A stretch of 64,000 bases of DNA from Buchnera aphidicola (Mindarus keteleerifoliae) (lineage in GTDB: Bacteria > Pseudomonadota > Gammaproteobacteria > Enterobacterales > Enterobacteriaceae): contig NZ_CP135027.1 of assembly GCF_039392895.1 (NCBI RefSeq), positions 434,001 through 498,000 on the forward strand, written 5' to 3'. The notes under the pieces are model-generated. The model did not search any database, was not told the origin of the DNA, and saw only the letters and a list, made by a program, of their open reading frames with translations. The first letter of the stretch is position 1. Each line of letters starts with the position of its first letter. Made by a program: the position numbers and the translations under genes. Below are positions 33,557-45,180 of the stretch, one piece after another.

Positions 33557-33599
33557 AGAAAACATGAATAATTATATACAATTTTTCATGTTTTCTTCA
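33557..33599 (-). promoter_or_regulatory. Hairpin and possible promoter at the S10/spc boundary
   Basis: Perfect 12-bp arms AGAAAACATGAA (33557-33568) and TTCATGTTTTCT (33585-33596), with a loop carrying TATAAT on the minus strand (33571-33576). A weak TGAAGA lies 17 bases upstream of it (33594-33599). In E. coli the S10 operon ends and the spc promoter lies exactly between rpsQ and rplN. No T-run follows the stem, so termination is doubtful. Confidence 0.45.
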
Positions 33600-33619
33600 T
33601 TTTATGCATAAAAGAAATT

Positions 33620-33874
33620 TTACGTATCTATTCTTTTCACTATATTTATTAATATCCAATTTTTAGTTTTAGAAATAGGTTTACATTCCTGAATTTCTAC
33701 TATATCTCCTATTAAACATTCATCTTTTTTATCATGAACATGAAGTTTAGTAGTTTTTTTAATGAATTTTTTATATAAAGGATGTTTAATAATTCGTTCA
33801 ATGACAACTACTATTGTTTTATTCATCTTATTACTAATTACACATCCCTTTAAAATTTTAGACTTAGAGATCAT
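33620..33874 (-). CDS. rpsQ: 30S ribosomal protein S17
   Basis: 84 residues, as in E. coli. [20 protein letters not shown] and [18 protein letters not shown] are the OB-fold signatures. Last gene of the S10 operon. Its ATG overlaps the rpmC stop by 4 bases (ATGA), indicating coupling. Confidence 0.96.
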   Translation of the reverse strand: MISKSKILKGCVISNKMNKTIVVVIERIIKHPLYKKFIKKTTKLHVHDKKDECLIGDIVEIQECKPISKTKNWILINIVKRIDT

Positions 33875-34068
33875 AATTTACCTCGTATTTTTCCATGCAA
33901 AAATGTTTTAACACGAGCTATCTTTTTTCTACTTTCTTTTAATAAATGAACTTTTTGTAATTTTTTACTAGAAAATTGAACTCTTAAATTAAATTGCTCT
34001 CTTAACAATTCTGATAATTCAATTTTAAGCTCTTCAATACTATTCTCTTTGAATCCTTTTACTTTCAT
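33871..34068 (-). CDS. rpmC: 50S ribosomal protein L29
   Basis: 65 residues (E. coli 63), a two-helix protein at the tunnel exit, where trigger factor docks. [20 protein letters not shown] and [10 protein letters not shown] match. Overlaps rplP by one base (TAATG) and rpsQ by four. Confidence 0.96.
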   Translation of the reverse strand: MKVKGFKENSIEELKIELSELLREQFNLRVQFSSKKLQKVHLLKESRKKIARVKTFLHGKIRGKL

Positions 34069-34478
34069 TACATCTCCATTCTAGTTACAAAAGTAGTTTT
34101 GATAGATAATTTTGCACCTGCTAACTTGAATGCTTCTTTTGAAATTTCTTCAGAAACACCTTCTATTTCATACAAAATTTTTCCAGGTTGAACCAAAGCA
34201 ACCCAATATTCTACATTTCCTTTTCCCTTTCCCATTCTAACTTCTAATGGTTTTTGAGTAATAGGTTTATCAGGGAAAATTCTTATCCAAATTTTACCCT
34301 GTCGTTTAATAAACCGAGTTATCACTCTTCTTGCAGCTTCAATTTCACGCGCTTTTAAACGACCTCTAGTTGTTGCTTTTAAACCAAATGTTCCAAAATG
34401 AACTTTTTCATTTGTAACTAACCCTCGATTTCGGCCTTTATGCATTTTTCTAAATTTTGTTCTCTTAGGTTGTAACAT
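34068..34478 (-). CDS. rplP: 50S ribosomal protein L16
   Basis: 136 residues, as in E. coli. [20 protein letters not shown] and [15 protein letters not shown] are diagnostic. It contacts A-site tRNA and 5S rRNA. S10 operon. Confidence 0.97.
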   Translation of the reverse strand: MLQPKRTKFRKMHKGRNRGLVTNEKVHFGTFGLKATTRGRLKAREIEAARRVITRFIKRQGKIWIRIFPDKPITQKPLEVRMGKGKGNVEYWVALVQPGKILYEIEGVSEEISKEAFKLAGAKLSIKTTFVTRMEM

Positions 34479-34490
34479 AAAAATTTTCCC

Positions 34491-35201
34491 TTATTTTCTA
34501 TTTTTTCTACTTTGTTTTTTTATTTTAGAAAAATTTTTTTTATTTCTTTCAACTGAAATGTTTAACGGCATACCTCCCAAAATTTCACCTTTAAAAATCC
34601 AAACTTTAATTCCTATTACTCCATATGTGGTATGAGCTTCTGAAGTATTATATTCAATATCAGCACGAAGAGTGTGTAAAGGAACTCTGCCTTCTCGATA
34701 CCATTCTCTTCTAGCTATTTCAGAGCCACCTAATCTACCACTTATTTCTACTTTAATTCCTTTTGCACCTTGACGAATAGAATTTTGAACAGCTCTTTTC
34801 ATAACTCTTCTAAACATAATTCTTCTTTCTAACTGAGAACTAATGTTTTCTGCTACTAATTTTGCATCTAATTCAGGTTTCCTAATTTCTGAAATATTAA
34901 TTTGAGCAGGAACTCCCGCTATTTTTGAAATTACAATACGTAATTTCTCCACATCTTCTCCTTTTTTTCCAATAACAATTCCAGGACGAGCAGTATGAAT
35001 AGTTATTCGAATACTTTTCGAAGGTCTTTCTATAACAATTCTTGAAACAGAAGCTTTAATTAACTTTTTAACTAAAAAAGATCTAACCTTAAAATCACTT
35101 TCTAAATTATTAGCAAAATTTTTGCTATCAGAAAACCAAACGGAGTTCCAAGATTTAACAATTCCTAATCGCATTCCATTAGGATGTACTTTCTGACCCA
35201 T
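34491..35201 (-). CDS. rpsC: 30S ribosomal protein S3
   Basis: 236 residues (E. coli 233). [20 protein letters not shown], the KH domain [11 protein letters not shown] and [20 protein letters not shown] are clear. Forms part of the mRNA entry pore and helicase. The C-terminal tail is Lys/Asn-rich. Confidence 0.97.
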   Translation of the reverse strand: MGQKVHPNGMRLGIVKSWNSVWFSDSKNFANNLESDFKVRSFLVKKLIKASVSRIVIERPSKSIRITIHTARPGIVIGKKGEDVEKLRIVISKIAGVPAQINISEIRKPELDAKLVAENISSQLERRIMFRRVMKRAVQNSIRQGAKGIKVEISGRLGGSEIARREWYREGRVPLHTLRADIEYNTSEAHTTYGVIGIKVWIFKGEILGGMPLNISVERNKKNFSKIKKQSRKNRK

Positions 35202-35216
35202 TATTTATCTCCAATT

Positions 35217-35549
35217 TTAGAGATTAGATACAACTACTACGATATGACTAGTTCGTTTCAAAATTCGATCTGCTCGACCTTTAGCTCGAGGCATCATTCT
35301 TTTTGTAGTTGGACCTTCATCGATAAATATTTTTTTAATTTTTAAATTATCTATATCTTCACCATTATTATGTTCCGCATTAGATATAGCAGAAGAAAGA
35401 ACCTTTTTGACTAAATTAGCTGATTTTTTTTTGCTATATGTGAGTATTTCTAATGCTTTTAAAACTTTTTTCCCTCTTATTAAATCAGCAATTAATCTTA
35501 CTTTCTGTGGAGAAGCATTTGCTTTATAATGCTTAGCTATAATTTCCAT
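35217..35549 (-). CDS. rplV: 50S ribosomal protein L22
   Basis: 110 residues, equal to E. coli. The tunnel-lining beta hairpin region ([20 protein letters not shown]) is intact. Start [19 protein letters not shown] matches. S10 operon, between rpsS and rpsC. Confidence 0.97.
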   Translation of the reverse strand: MEIIAKHYKANASPQKVRLIADLIRGKKVLKALEILTYSKKKSANLVKKVLSSAISNAEHNNGEDIDNLKIKKIFIDEGPTTKRMMPRAKGRADRILKRTSHIVVVVSNL

Positions 35550-35565
35550 TTAAAACCTCATATTT

Positions 35566-35844
35566 TTATTTTTTCTTTACTTTTTTATCAGCAGTATGTC
35601 CTTTATAAGTTCTTGTTAAAGAAAATTCTCCTAATTTATGTCCAACCATTTCTTCAGTAATAAATATTGGTATGTGCTGTCTACCATTGTGCACAGAAAT
35701 AGTTAACCCAATCATATTTGGAAAAATTGTTGATCTTCTAGACCATGTACGAATGGGCTTTTTATCTTTATTTTTTAAAGAGAGTTCTACTTTTTTAAAT
35801 AAACTAGAATCTATAAAAGGACCCTTTTTAAGGGAACGCGGCAT
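35566..35844 (-). CDS. rpsS: 30S ribosomal protein S19
   Basis: 92 residues, as in E. coli. [19 protein letters not shown] and [18 protein letters not shown] are family signatures. Head protein pairing with S13. S10 operon. Confidence 0.97.
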   Translation of the reverse strand: MPRSLKKGPFIDSSLFKKVELSLKNKDKKPIRTWSRRSTIFPNMIGLTISVHNGRQHIPIFITEEMVGHKLGEFSLTRTYKGHTADKKVKKK

Positions 35845-35862
35845 TATTTTAACTCCATTTTT

Positions 35863-36684
35863 TTATTTTTTTCTACTATGAATAATATATTTATTAGTTC
35901 GTTTATTTCTTCTGGTTTTTTTGCCCTTTGTTTGTAAACCCCAAGGACTTACTGGATGTTTTCCAAAATTTCTTCCTTCTCCTCCACCATGAGGATGATC
36001 TACAGGATTCATAGCAGTCCCTCTAACTGTTGGTCTAATTCCTCTCCATCTAGAAGCCCCTGCTTTTCCTAATGCTTTCAACATATTTTCAGAATTTCCG
36101 ACTTCTCCAATAGTTGCCCTACATTTGGATAATATTTTTCGAATTTCTCCTGATTTTAAACGTAAGGTTACATAAAATTCATCCCTAGCAACTAATTGAA
36201 CAAAATTTCCAGCTGAACGAGCAATCTGTCCTCCTTTACCCGGCTTCATCTCTACATTATGAATTATAGTTCCGATAGGAATGTTACTCATTGGCAAAGA
36301 ATTTCCAATTTTTATATCTACTTTTAAACCAGAATTAACTACATCCCCTACTTTTATATTCTTTGGAGCAAGAATGTAATTTCTAGATCCATCTGAATAA
36401 AGAACTAATGCTATATGTGCTGAACGATTAGGATCATACTCCAATCGTTCTATTTTTCCTAAAACACCATCTTTTTTTCTTTTAAAATCAATTATTCGAT
36501 ATAATTTTTTATGCCCTCCACCAATATGTCGAGTAGTAATTCGACCGTTATTATTTCTTCCACCTGTCTTTTTCTTTCTTCTCAACAACGAAAAATACGG
36601 CTTTCCTTTATATAAATTTGAATTAATAACTTTAATCACATGTCTACGACCAGGAGATGTTGGTTTGCATTTGACTATCGACAT
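35863..36684 (-). CDS. rplB: 50S ribosomal protein L2
   Basis: 273 residues, as in E. coli. The C-terminal [20 protein letters not shown] carries the conserved His linked to peptidyl transfer. [19 protein letters not shown] lies near the N-terminus. Needed for subunit association. Confidence 0.98.
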   Translation of the reverse strand: MSIVKCKPTSPGRRHVIKVINSNLYKGKPYFSLLRRKKKTGGRNNNGRITTRHIGGGHKKLYRIIDFKRKKDGVLGKIERLEYDPNRSAHIALVLYSDGSRNYILAPKNIKVGDVVNSGLKVDIKIGNSLPMSNIPIGTIIHNVEMKPGKGGQIARSAGNFVQLVARDEFYVTLRLKSGEIRKILSKCRATIGEVGNSENMLKALGKAGASRWRGIRPTVRGTAMNPVDHPHGGGEGRNFGKHPVSPWGLQTKGKKTRRNKRTNKYIIHSRKK

Positions 36685-36712
36685 TGCATTTTATTCCTCT
36701 ACTTATTTTTTA

Positions 36713-37015
36713 TTATTCAACACTACCCATGAAGTTTATATCTTGTCCTTTTTTTAAAGTAACATAAGCTTTTTTCCAATTAGAAGAATAACTTATTTTA
36801 TTTCCTCGACGTTTTTTTTTCCCTTTAATTAACAAAGTTTTAATTGAATTTACTTCAATATTAAATATTTTTTTAATTGCCTTTTTAATTTCATATTTAC
36901 TCGAATTTCTCAATACTCTTAAAACAACAGTATTGTTATTTTCAATAAGTATTGTTGATTTTTCAGAAATATGCGGACCTAGTAATATTTTAAATAATCT
37001 ACTTTCATTAATCAT
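36713..37015 (-). CDS. rplW: 50S ribosomal protein L23
   Basis: 100 residues, as in E. coli. HISEKST and the VNSIKTLLIKGKKKRRG loop match. It is the docking site for trigger factor and SRP at the tunnel exit, both represented in this window. Its ATG overlaps the rplD stop by one base. Confidence 0.96.
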   Translation of the reverse strand: MINESRLFKILLGPHISEKSTILIENNNTVVLRVLRNSSKYEIKKAIKKIFNIEVNSIKTLLIKGKKKRRGNKISYSSNWKKAYVTLKKGQDINFMGSVE

Positions 37016-37617
37016 TAAAATAATTCCTCTACAACTTTTAATGCTTTTTCGGTAATTACAAGTTGTTTAAATCGAATTAAATCAACAGGATTAATATCTT
37101 TTACATGAATGACATTGACTTTGTGTAAATTTCTTGAAGCTAAAAAAAGTTTTTCATCTAATTTATCTAATAATATTAATGCTTTATCTATTTTTAATTT
37201 ATTAAGTTTTTTTACTAATAAACTAGTTTTTGTAGATTTTATTGAAAATTTTTTAAATACAATTATTTTTCTTGTTCTAATTAATTCAGAAAAAATAATT
37301 TTTAAAGCTCCTTTATACATCTTTTTATTAACTTTTCTAAAATATTCTTTAGGCTTAGCTGCAAAAGTAACTCCTCCTGAACGCCAAATAGGACTTCTTA
37401 AAGAACCTGCTCTAGCCCTACCTGTTCCTTTTTGACGCCAAGGTTTTTTACCAGAACCAGAAACCTCTGATCTGTTCTTTTGTGCTTTTGAACCTTTCCT
37501 TTTCATTGTATTGTACGAAGTAACAATTTGATGTATTAAAGATTCATTATAAGGAACATTAAATACTTTATCCGAAATAACTATTATTTCTTTATTGTCT
37601 TGCAATAATAATTCCAT
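37015..37617 (-). CDS. rplD: 50S ribosomal protein L4
   Basis: 200 residues (E. coli 201). The tunnel loop (GSGKKPWRQKGTGRARAGS) is intact. In E. coli L4 also represses the S10 operon through the mRNA leader; only a small hairpin is seen upstream of rpsJ here. Three bases after rplC. Confidence 0.97.
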   Translation of the reverse strand: MELLLQDNKEIIVISDKVFNVPYNESLIHQIVTSYNTMKRKGSKAQKNRSEVSGSGKKPWRQKGTGRARAGSLRSPIWRSGGVTFAAKPKEYFRKVNKKMYKGALKIIFSELIRTRKIIVFKKFSIKSTKTSLLVKKLNKLKIDKALILLDKLDEKLFLASRNLHKVNVIHVKDINPVDLIRFKQLVITEKALKVVEELF

Positions 37618-37620
37618 CGA

Positions 37621-38262
37621 TTATACTCTTCTTTTTTCCTTAACTGCCGGTTTTATAATAAGATCACTTCCTATTGAACCTGGAACAGAACCTTTAATTA
37701 AAATTAAATTTTCTTTTTCATCAATCTTTATAATTTTTAATGATTGTATTGTTGTTCGATGATCTCCCGAATGTCCTGCCATTTTTTTTCCTTTAAAAAC
37801 CCTTCCAGGAGTTTGATTTTGACCAATTGAACCAGGTGCTCGATGTGACAAAGAATTTCCATGTGATGCATCTTGCATTCGAAAATTCCATCTCTTTATA
37901 GTACCTGTAAATCCTTTACCTTTCGAATATCCTGTAATGTCAACTTTAGAAACATTTTTTAATATTTCTGCAGTAAAAAATTCTCCTATTTTATAGGATA
38001 CGTTTTTTTCTGTCCTAAACTCCCACAATCCTCGACCAGCTTTAACACCAGAAGAAATAAAATTTCCTATTTCAGATTTTGTTAATTTACTACTTTTCTT
38101 TGTTCCAGTAGTAACCTGAATAGCATTATAAGAATCTCTTTTTTCATATTTTATTTGAGTAATAAAATTTTTTTTAACTTCTATTACCGTAACAGGAATA
38201 GATCGACCATCTTCGCTAAAAATACGAGTCATACCGACCTTTCTTCCTACTAAACCTATCAT
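37621..38262 (-). CDS. rplC: 50S ribosomal protein L3
   Basis: 213 residues (E. coli 209). Start [19 protein letters not shown], the methylated-Gln region ([20 protein letters not shown]) and the core domain are clear. Early assembly protein near the peptidyl transferase centre. Confidence 0.97.
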   Translation of the reverse strand: MIGLVGRKVGMTRIFSEDGRSIPVTVIEVKKNFITQIKYEKRDSYNAIQVTTGTKKSSKLTKSEIGNFISSGVKAGRGLWEFRTEKNVSYKIGEFFTAEILKNVSKVDITGYSKGKGFTGTIKRWNFRMQDASHGNSLSHRAPGSIGQNQTPGRVFKGKKMAGHSGDHRTTIQSLKIIKIDEKENLILIKGSVPGSIGSDLIIKPAVKEKRRV

Positions 38263-38298
38263 TTTATTTTAATTCCTCTTAATAATTCAAGAAGTTAA

Positions 38299-39051
<753 letters not shown>

Positions 39052-40236
39052 TTAACTAATTACTTTTGTTACAACTCCTGCTCCAACAGTTTTTCCACCC
39101 TCTCGTATAGCAAAACGCAATCCTTTAGCCATAGCTATAGGATGAATTAAAGTAACAACAATTTTTATATTATCTCCTGGCATAACCATTTCTATTCCTT
39201 CAGATAATTCTATAAAACCAGTTACATCTGTTGTTCTAAAATAAAATTGAGGTCGATAACCCTTAAAAAAAGGTGTATGTCTACCTCCTTCTTCCTTTGA
39301 TAAAACATATACTTCAGACTCAAATTTAGTATGAGGATGAATAGTGTTAGGTTTTGCTAAAACTTGTCCTCGTTCGATTTCATCTCGTTTGGTTCCTCGA
39401 AGAAGAATACCTACATTTTCTCCTGCTCTACCTTCATCTAGAAGTTTTCGAAACATTTCAACTCCAGTACAAATTGTTTTTGTAGTTGGTTTTATACCAA
39501 CTATTTCAACTTCTTCGCCTACTTTAATTATTCCTGTTTCTACTCTTCCTGTTACTACGGTACCTCTTCCTGAAATTGAAAAAACGTCTTCAATCGGTAA
39601 TAAAAAAGGTTGTTCAATTGATCTTTTAGGTTCAGGAATATAAGTATCTAAACAATTTGCTAAATCAATAATCTTTGATTCCCAGATAGGATCACCCTCT
39701 AATGCTTTTAATGCTGATCCTCTTATGAATGGTGTATCATCTCCTGGAAATTCATATTGTGTTAAAAGATCTCTAACTTCCATTTCAACTAATTCTAACA
39801 ATTCTTCATCATCAACCATATCACATTTGTTAAGAAATACAATTATATGCGGTACACCTACTTGTCTTCCCAATAAAATATGTTCTCTAGTTTGCGGCAT
39901 AGGTCCATCTGTTGCAGCCACTACTAATATAGCTCCGTCCATTTGAGCAGCACCTGTTATCATATTTTTAATATAATCGGCATGTCCTGGACAATCTACA
40001 TGTGCATAATGTCTAGTTTTAGTATCATATTCAACATGAGAAGTATTTATAGTAATACCTCTTTCTTTTTCTTCAGGTGCATTATCTATTTGATCAAAAG
40101 CACGAGCAGAACCTCCATATTTTTTAGCCAATACAGTTGTAATTGCCGAAGTTAAAGTTGTTTTTCCATGATCAACATGTCCAATAGTACCTACATTTAT
40201 ATGAGGTTTTAAACGTTCAAACTTTTTTTTAGACAT
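39052..40236 (-). CDS. tuf: Elongation factor Tu
   Basis: GTPase that delivers aminoacyl-tRNA, 394 residues, as in E. coli. GHVDHGKT at 19-26, DCPG at 81-84, NKCD at 136-139, then the two beta-barrel domains. It is the E. coli tufA position (end of the str operon); a second copy is not in this window. Sequence conservation is the highest among proteins here. Confidence 0.98.
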   Translation of the reverse strand: MSKKKFERLKPHINVGTIGHVDHGKTTLTSAITTVLAKKYGGSARAFDQIDNAPEEKERGITINTSHVEYDTKTRHYAHVDCPGHADYIKNMITGAAQMDGAILVVAATDGPMPQTREHILLGRQVGVPHIIVFLNKCDMVDDEELLELVEMEVRDLLTQYEFPGDDTPFIRGSALKALEGDPIWESKIIDLANCLDTYIPEPKRSIEQPFLLPIEDVFSISGRGTVVTGRVETGIIKVGEEVEIVGIKPTTKTICTGVEMFRKLLDEGRAGENVGILLRGTKRDEIERGQVLAKPNTIHPHTKFESEVYVLSKEEGGRHTPFFKGYRPQFYFRTTDVTGFIELSEGIEMVMPGDNIKIVVTLIHPIAMAKGLRFAIREGGKTVGAGVVTKVIS

Positions 40237-40295
40237 AAAAAATTAACTCCCTATTATATTTTTTCTTATAAAGTATTAATTAAAAAATAAAAAAA

Positions 40296-42401
40296 TTATG
40301 TTGTCCTAGATTCAATTATTAAAGAAGAAATTGATGATGGAGTTTCTACATATTTAAAAAATTCCATGGAATAAGAAGCTCGCCCTTGTGTTTGAGAACG
40401 CAAATCAGTTGCATATCCAAACATTTCAGATAAAGGAACTCTAGCTTGAATAATTTTACCCATTGTTGTATTATTCATTCCTTCAATTATTCCTCTTCTT
40501 CGATTTAAATCTCCTATAACATCTCCCATATAATTTTCTGGACTTTCTACTTCAACTTGCATTACCGGTTCAAGTAATACTGGATTTGCTTGTTTAAAAG
40601 CCTTTTTAAATGCAATAGAAGCTGCTAACTTAAATGCTAATTCTGAAGAATCTACATCATGATATGAACCATAATATAAACGAATCCCAACGTTTACGAC
40701 AGGATATCCAGCAAAAGGACCTGATTTTAATTGTTCTTGAATTCCTTTATCAATAGCTGAAATGTATTCTCCTGGAATTACACCTCCCTTTATATCATTT
40801 ATAAATTTATAATTTAATTTTTCTTCTGAACTTAATGGAAACAATTCAATTACTACATGTCCATATTGTCCTCTTCCCCCTGATTGTTTAATATGTTTAC
40901 CTTCTATATCTTTTACAGCATTTCGAATTGTTTCTCTATATGCTACTTGTGGTTTTCCAATATTTGCATCAACATTAAACTCTCGTTTCATTCTGTCAAT
41001 TATAATTTCTAAATGCAACTCACCCATTCCAGCTATAATGGTTTGGTTAGTTTCTTCATCTGTTCTTACCCTAAAAGATGGATCTTCTTTTGCTAATCTT
41101 CCCAATGAAATTCCCATTTTTTCTTGATCAACTTTTGTCTTAGGTTCAACTGCTATCGATATTACTGGATCTGGAAACTCCATTTTTTCCAAAATAATTG
41201 CTTTCTTTAAATCGCATAATGTATCTCCTGTAGTAACATTTTTTAAACCAATAGCCGCAGCTATATCTCCTGCATATACTTCTCTAATTTCTTCCCTTTT
41301 ATTAGCATGCATTTGTACTATTCTACCAAATCGTTCTTTTTGCAATTTTGCAGAATTTAAAACAGTATCTCCAGAAGAAACTACTCCGGAATATACCCTA
41401 AAAAATGTTAAGTTTCCAACAAAAGGATCATTTGCTATTTTGAATGCCAAAGCAGAAAAAGGTTCGGAATCATCTGATAATCTAACAATTTCTTCATTTT
41501 CATCTTTAATACCTTTAATTAATTTTATATCACTAGGTGCTGGTAAATATTCAATTACTGCATCGAGTAAAGTTTGAATACCTTTATTTTTAAAAGCTGA
41601 TCCGCATGTTACTAAAACTATTTCATCATTTAAGCTTCTTTTTCTTAATGCTCTTTTAATTTCTTTTTCAGATAAATTTTGATTGTTTAAATATTTATCC
41701 ATTAAATTTTCATCTATTTCAACAGCAGCTTCTATTAATATATGATTCCATTTTTTAGAAACTTCTTTTAAATCATCTGGAATACTTCCATATTTGAAAG
41801 TTAATCCTTGATCCCCTTCACTCCAATTAATAGATTGCATTTTAATCAAATCAATAACACCTGAAAAATTTTCTTCTGATCCAATTGGAATTTGTAAAGG
41901 AATTGGATCGATTCTAAGACGATTTTTCATTTGGTTTAACACATTAAAAAAATTTGCTCCCATACGATCCATTTTGTTAATAAAAGCAATTCTTGGAACA
42001 TGATATTTATTTGCTTGCCTCCAAACTGTTTCCGATTGAGGTTGCACGCCTCCAACCGCACAATATACCATAACAGCACCATCTAAAACTCTCATAGAAC
42101 GTTCTACTTCTATAGTAAAATCAACATGTCCTGGGGTATCAATAATATTTATTCGATGTAATTTAAATTGATTTTTCATTCCAGCCCAAAAAGTAGTAGT
42201 AGCAGCGGATGTTATAGTTATTCCTCTTTCCTGCTCTTGCTCCATCCAATCCATTGTTGCTGCTCCATCATGAACCTCACCTATTTTATGATTTATACCT
42301 GTGTAAAAAAGAATGCGTTCCGTAGTGGTAGTTTTTCCAGCATCTATATGTGCACTAATTCCAATATTTCGATAACGTGTAATAGGGGTTCTACGAGCCA
42401 T
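40296..42401 (-). CDS. fusA: Elongation factor G
   Basis: Ribosomal translocase GTPase, 701 residues (E. coli 704). AHIDAGKTT at 17-25, DTPGH at 88-92, NKMD at 142-145, and all five domains including the domain IV tip region ([11 protein letters not shown]). str operon, between rpsG and tuf. Confidence 0.98.
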   Translation of the reverse strand: MARRTPITRYRNIGISAHIDAGKTTTTERILFYTGINHKIGEVHDGAATMDWMEQEQERGITITSAATTTFWAGMKNQFKLHRINIIDTPGHVDFTIEVERSMRVLDGAVMVYCAVGGVQPQSETVWRQANKYHVPRIAFINKMDRMGANFFNVLNQMKNRLRIDPIPLQIPIGSEENFSGVIDLIKMQSINWSEGDQGLTFKYGSIPDDLKEVSKKWNHILIEAAVEIDENLMDKYLNNQNLSEKEIKRALRKRSLNDEIVLVTCGSAFKNKGIQTLLDAVIEYLPAPSDIKLIKGIKDENEEIVRLSDDSEPFSALAFKIANDPFVGNLTFFRVYSGVVSSGDTVLNSAKLQKERFGRIVQMHANKREEIREVYAGDIAAAIGLKNVTTGDTLCDLKKAIILEKMEFPDPVISIAVEPKTKVDQEKMGISLGRLAKEDPSFRVRTDEETNQTIIAGMGELHLEIIIDRMKREFNVDANIGKPQVAYRETIRNAVKDIEGKHIKQSGGRGQYGHVVIELFPLSSEEKLNYKFINDIKGGVIPGEYISAIDKGIQEQLKSGPFAGYPVVNVGIRLYYGSYHDVDSSELAFKLAASIAFKKAFKQANPVLLEPVMQVEVESPENYMGDVIGDLNRRRGIIEGMNNTTMGKIIQARVPLSEMFGYATDLRSQTQGRASYSMEFFKYVETPSSISSLIIESRTT

Positions 42402-42500
42402 TAAATTCCTCTAAAGTTACATATAACCATTAACTCTATTTAAATAAATGTTAATTTTATTAAATATATATACTGATTAATTTAAATTAATATAAAAAAT

Positions 42501-42971
42501 CTACCATCGATAATGTGCAAAAGCTTTATTTGCTTCTGCCATTTTGTGAACTTCCTCACGTTTTTTAACTGCATTTCCTTTATTATAAATAGCATCAAAT
42601 AATTCATTTGATAAACGTAAAGCCATCGATTTATCATTTCTTTTTCTAGAAAATTCTACTATCCATCTCATCGCTAAAGCACTTCTTCTAACTGAACGTA
42701 CTTCAACAGGAACTTGATAAGTAGATCCCCCTACCCTACGAGATTTTACCTCGATTACAGGTTTAACATTCTCTAAAGCCATATCAAAAGCTTCTAATTC
42801 AGTTTTTTTTACCCTCTTTGATAAATTTTCTAAAGCAGTATAAACTATTGTTTCCGCAATGGATTTTTTACCATCAATCATTAAAATATTAATAAATTTA
42901 GCTAAAATTTCCGAAGAAAATTTTGGATCCGGTAAAATTTTTCGTTTTCCTATAATCCTACGACGTGGCAT
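42501..42971 (-). CDS. rpsG: 30S ribosomal protein S7
   Basis: 156 residues, the common bacterial length. [18 protein letters not shown] and [20 protein letters not shown] are diagnostic. Nucleates the 30S head. In E. coli it represses the str operon through the rpsL-rpsG spacer, which is only 62 bp here. Confidence 0.97.
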   Translation of the reverse strand: MPRRRIIGKRKILPDPKFSSEILAKFINILMIDGKKSIAETIVYTALENLSKRVKKTELEAFDMALENVKPVIEVKSRRVGGSTYQVPVEVRSVRRSALAMRWIVEFSRKRNDKSMALRLSNELFDAIYNKGNAVKKREEVHKMAEANKAFAHYRW

Positions 42972-43033
42972 AAAAATTCCTTTATTTTATAATAATATTT
43001 TATATAAAAAAATATTTTTTATTTTTTTAAAAA

Positions 43034-43408
43034 TTAATTTTTACTTCTCTTTACTCCATATTTAGATCGACCTTTTTTTCTATCTTTAACGCCAGAACAA
43101 TCTAATGCTCCTCTTACAACATGATAACGAACACCTGGTAAATCTTTTACTCTTCCTCCTCGAATTAAAATTACTGAATGTTCTTGTAAATTGTGTCCTT
43201 CTCCTCCTATATAAGCTGTTACTTCAAAATTATTAGTTAATCTAACTCTACAAACTTTACGTAGTGCTGAATTTGGTTTTTTTGGTGTAGTTGTGTAAAC
43301 TTTTGTACATACTCCTCTTTTTTGAGGACTACTACCTAAAGCTGGAACATTACTTTTAATATTTTTTCGTAAACGAGGTTTACGGACCAACTGATTTACT
43401 GTGGCCAT
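43034..43408 (-). CDS. rpsL: 30S ribosomal protein S12
   Basis: 124 residues, as in E. coli. Decoding-centre motifs [18 protein letters not shown] and [13 protein letters not shown] are unchanged, with Lys at the streptomycin-related positions. Strong AGAAGGAG ribosome binding site. A 126-bp gap separates it from tusB and may hold the str promoter. Confidence 0.98.
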   Translation of the reverse strand: MATVNQLVRKPRLRKNIKSNVPALGSSPQKRGVCTKVYTTTPKKPNSALRKVCRVRLTNNFEVTAYIGGEGHNLQEHSVILIRGGRVKDLPGVRYHVVRGALDCSGVKDRKKGRSKYGVKRSKN

Positions 43409-43534
43409 TAAAAACTCCTTCTGAACATTTTTAATATTTTAAAATATTTAATATGATAAAAACATTAAATATAAGATTATGAAATGAAATTTCACACTAA
43501 AAAAAAACAATTTTTCTAATTTTTAAAAAAATTA

Positions 43535-43822
43535 TTACCAATTCATCTGCATTTTATTAATTTTAGTTAAAAAAACAAAATCTCTGTAAGTAATTTTTAA
43601 AAAATGATCAGATACTCTATTTGATATACCTCTAGCTTGCAAATCCGAATCTAAAACATACAAATTAGCTTTAGATTTTAATAAAAATTTTAAAAAAAAA
43701 TTTTTCTTTAAGGAAATTAACACGCCATCTTGCAATGCTAAAAAATCATCTATAGGTTTTAAAAAATTGAATAATAATATTGTATCTATTTTAAAAGGAG
43801 ACTGCATTAAAGTATGTAACAT
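43535..43822 (-). CDS. tusB: TusB sulfur-relay subunit
   Basis: 95 residues, the E. coli length. MLHTLMQSPF at the start, LQDGV and the C-terminal Trp match TusB. It is part of the TusBCD hexamer that passes sulfur from TusA to TusE and MnmA for 2-thiouridine at tRNA position 34 of Lys, Glu and Gln. TusE is not in this window. Confidence 0.94.
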   Translation of the reverse strand: MLHTLMQSPFKIDTILLFNFLKPIDDFLALQDGVLISLKKNFFLKFLLKSKANLYVLDSDLQARGISNRVSDHFLKITYRDFVFLTKINKMQMNW

Positions 43823-43836
43823 TTTAAAAATTCCTT

Positions 43837-44232
43837 TTAAAAATTTAAAATAATATCAAATTTGTTTATTTTTTTTATAATACATTTTTTATTTAATAGT
43901 TGTACTTTTAATAAAAAGTTAGATGCTTTTTTAATACCTCTACTAGATAAGGAATCTAAACATACAAAAAAATCTGAAAAATTGTAATCAGATAAAATAA
44001 AAAACAAAGAAATATAACTTTTTGAAAAAATTTTTTTTGGCTGCTGATCTTTAAATATCTGAAATACACCATCTCCAATAAAAAATAATCCAATTTTTTT
44101 GAAGATTAATGATGAAGCTAAAACATAATCTAACCCCTCTCTACTACAATGATCACCATGGGGGGAATTGGAAAAAATAAATGCTACTGAAGATAGTATC
44201 TCTTTTCTTTTAAAATTGAATAATTTGGTCAC
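43837..44232 (-). CDS. tusC: TusC sulfur-relay subunit
   Basis: 131 residues (E. coli 119). SVAFIFSNSPHGDHCSREGL and FFIGDGVFQI align with TusC. The N-terminus has about ten extra residues because the ATG lies inside the tusD coding end (23-base overlap); a later start is possible, since no clear ribosome binding site decides it. Middle gene of tusDCB. Confidence 0.93.
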   Translation of the reverse strand: MTKLFNFKRKEILSSVAFIFSNSPHGDHCSREGLDYVLASSLIFKKIGLFFIGDGVFQIFKDQQPKKIFSKSYISLFFILSDYNFSDFFVCLDSLSSRGIKKASNFLLKVQLLNKKCIIKKINKFDIILNF

Positions 44233-44581
44233 AATATCTCATTTCCTGAACAATTTCTATTAATCCAACTAACTGAAAATAAACCAATTCTTTATCAATA
44301 TTATTTTTTTTTTTGCTTATTACTCCTCTTCTTAAAGAAGCACTTTCACAAACGTTCAGCTTAACCTTAAATTTTTTATTTAAATCAATCCAAGCTTGTA
44401 CTAAATTGAATTCATTTTTGGAAGGGGAATACTTTGTATTAAAATTTGTGACTCCATTACAATAAAAAAAAATACTACTAATATTGTTTCCAGAAGAGAA
44501 TGCATTTCTAGCAAATAATAATCCTGTCAAAGCATTTTGACTTCCATAAACCGGACCTGTTATTAACAACATGTATTTCAT
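44210..44581 (-). CDS. tusD: TusD sulfur-relay subunit
   Basis: From ATG 44581 (MKYMLLITGPVYGSQNALTG) it has 123 residues (E. coli 128). The spacing to TGPxYG equals that of E. coli, so the in-frame ATG 17 codons upstream (44632) is not favoured. The sulfur-carrying Cys is kept in LNVCESASLRRG. An A11 run encodes SKKKNN. First gene of tusDCB, upstream of the str operon as in E. coli. Confidence 0.93.
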   Translation of the reverse strand: MKYMLLITGPVYGSQNALTGLLFARNAFSSGNNISSIFFYCNGVTNFNTKYSPSKNEFNLVQAWIDLNKKFKVKLNVCESASLRRGVISKKKNNIDKELVYFQLVGLIEIVQEMRYCDQIIQF

Positions 44582-45180
44582 ATATATTTTTAACTTTTTA
44601 TTGAACATATAAAAAAATATCTTTTCATTCACATTTTAAATAAAACGTTTATTTTAAAATATAAAATAAGTCGATTTATATAGTTTAAATCGATTAATTA
44701 ATATTCTTACACTCTCTTAAGACAAATTTATATTTGTTTAATTATAAACAAAAAATACTTTTTATCCAATAAAATATATTTTATTAAAATTTAATTATAG
44801 AAAATATTTCTTTATTTTTTAATTGATTAAATCATTTTACTCAACTAACCTATATTTTATGCATTTTTTTCGATTAATTAATTAAAAATTAAAATTAATA
44901 GCTTTTACTAAAAAATACTTTTCCTTTTTTTAAAATTATTCTTTTTAAAAAATATAAATCAGAAATTCGAATTAATTTTTACTAAAAATTATTTTTTTAA
45001 TTAAAAAATTTCTTTTATGTATTTTCGTTTAAAAAATAATTAATAATTATTCTTAACTATGAAAAATTTAAAAAATATGCTTTCTATTAACAAAAAAAGA
45101 TAAATTTCATTAAAAATTACTTAAAATATTTCAAATATACTAATAAAAAATTGAACGTTTAAAAAAGGAAAAATTCATCA
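44582..45180. other. Long AT-rich spacer between tusD and tsgA
   Basis: 599 bp between divergent genes. It has a hairpin with 8-bp arms TCGATTTA/TAAATCGA (44671-44678 and 44686-44693) and, on the minus strand, TTGTCT-16-TATTAA as a weak tus promoter. The word CGATTAATTAAT occurs twice. E. coli has yheO and fkpA beyond tusD. No remnant of either is recognisable. Confidence 0.5.

Noticed and set aside
39344-40155. Plus-strand frames opposite tuf
   Set aside because: Antisense shadows of a highly conserved gene with biased codon use; no start signals.
43433-43448. Palindrome AATATTTTAAAATATT between tusB and rpsL
   Set aside because: Pure A/T palindromes of this size are expected by chance in this composition; no T-run or other support for a terminator.
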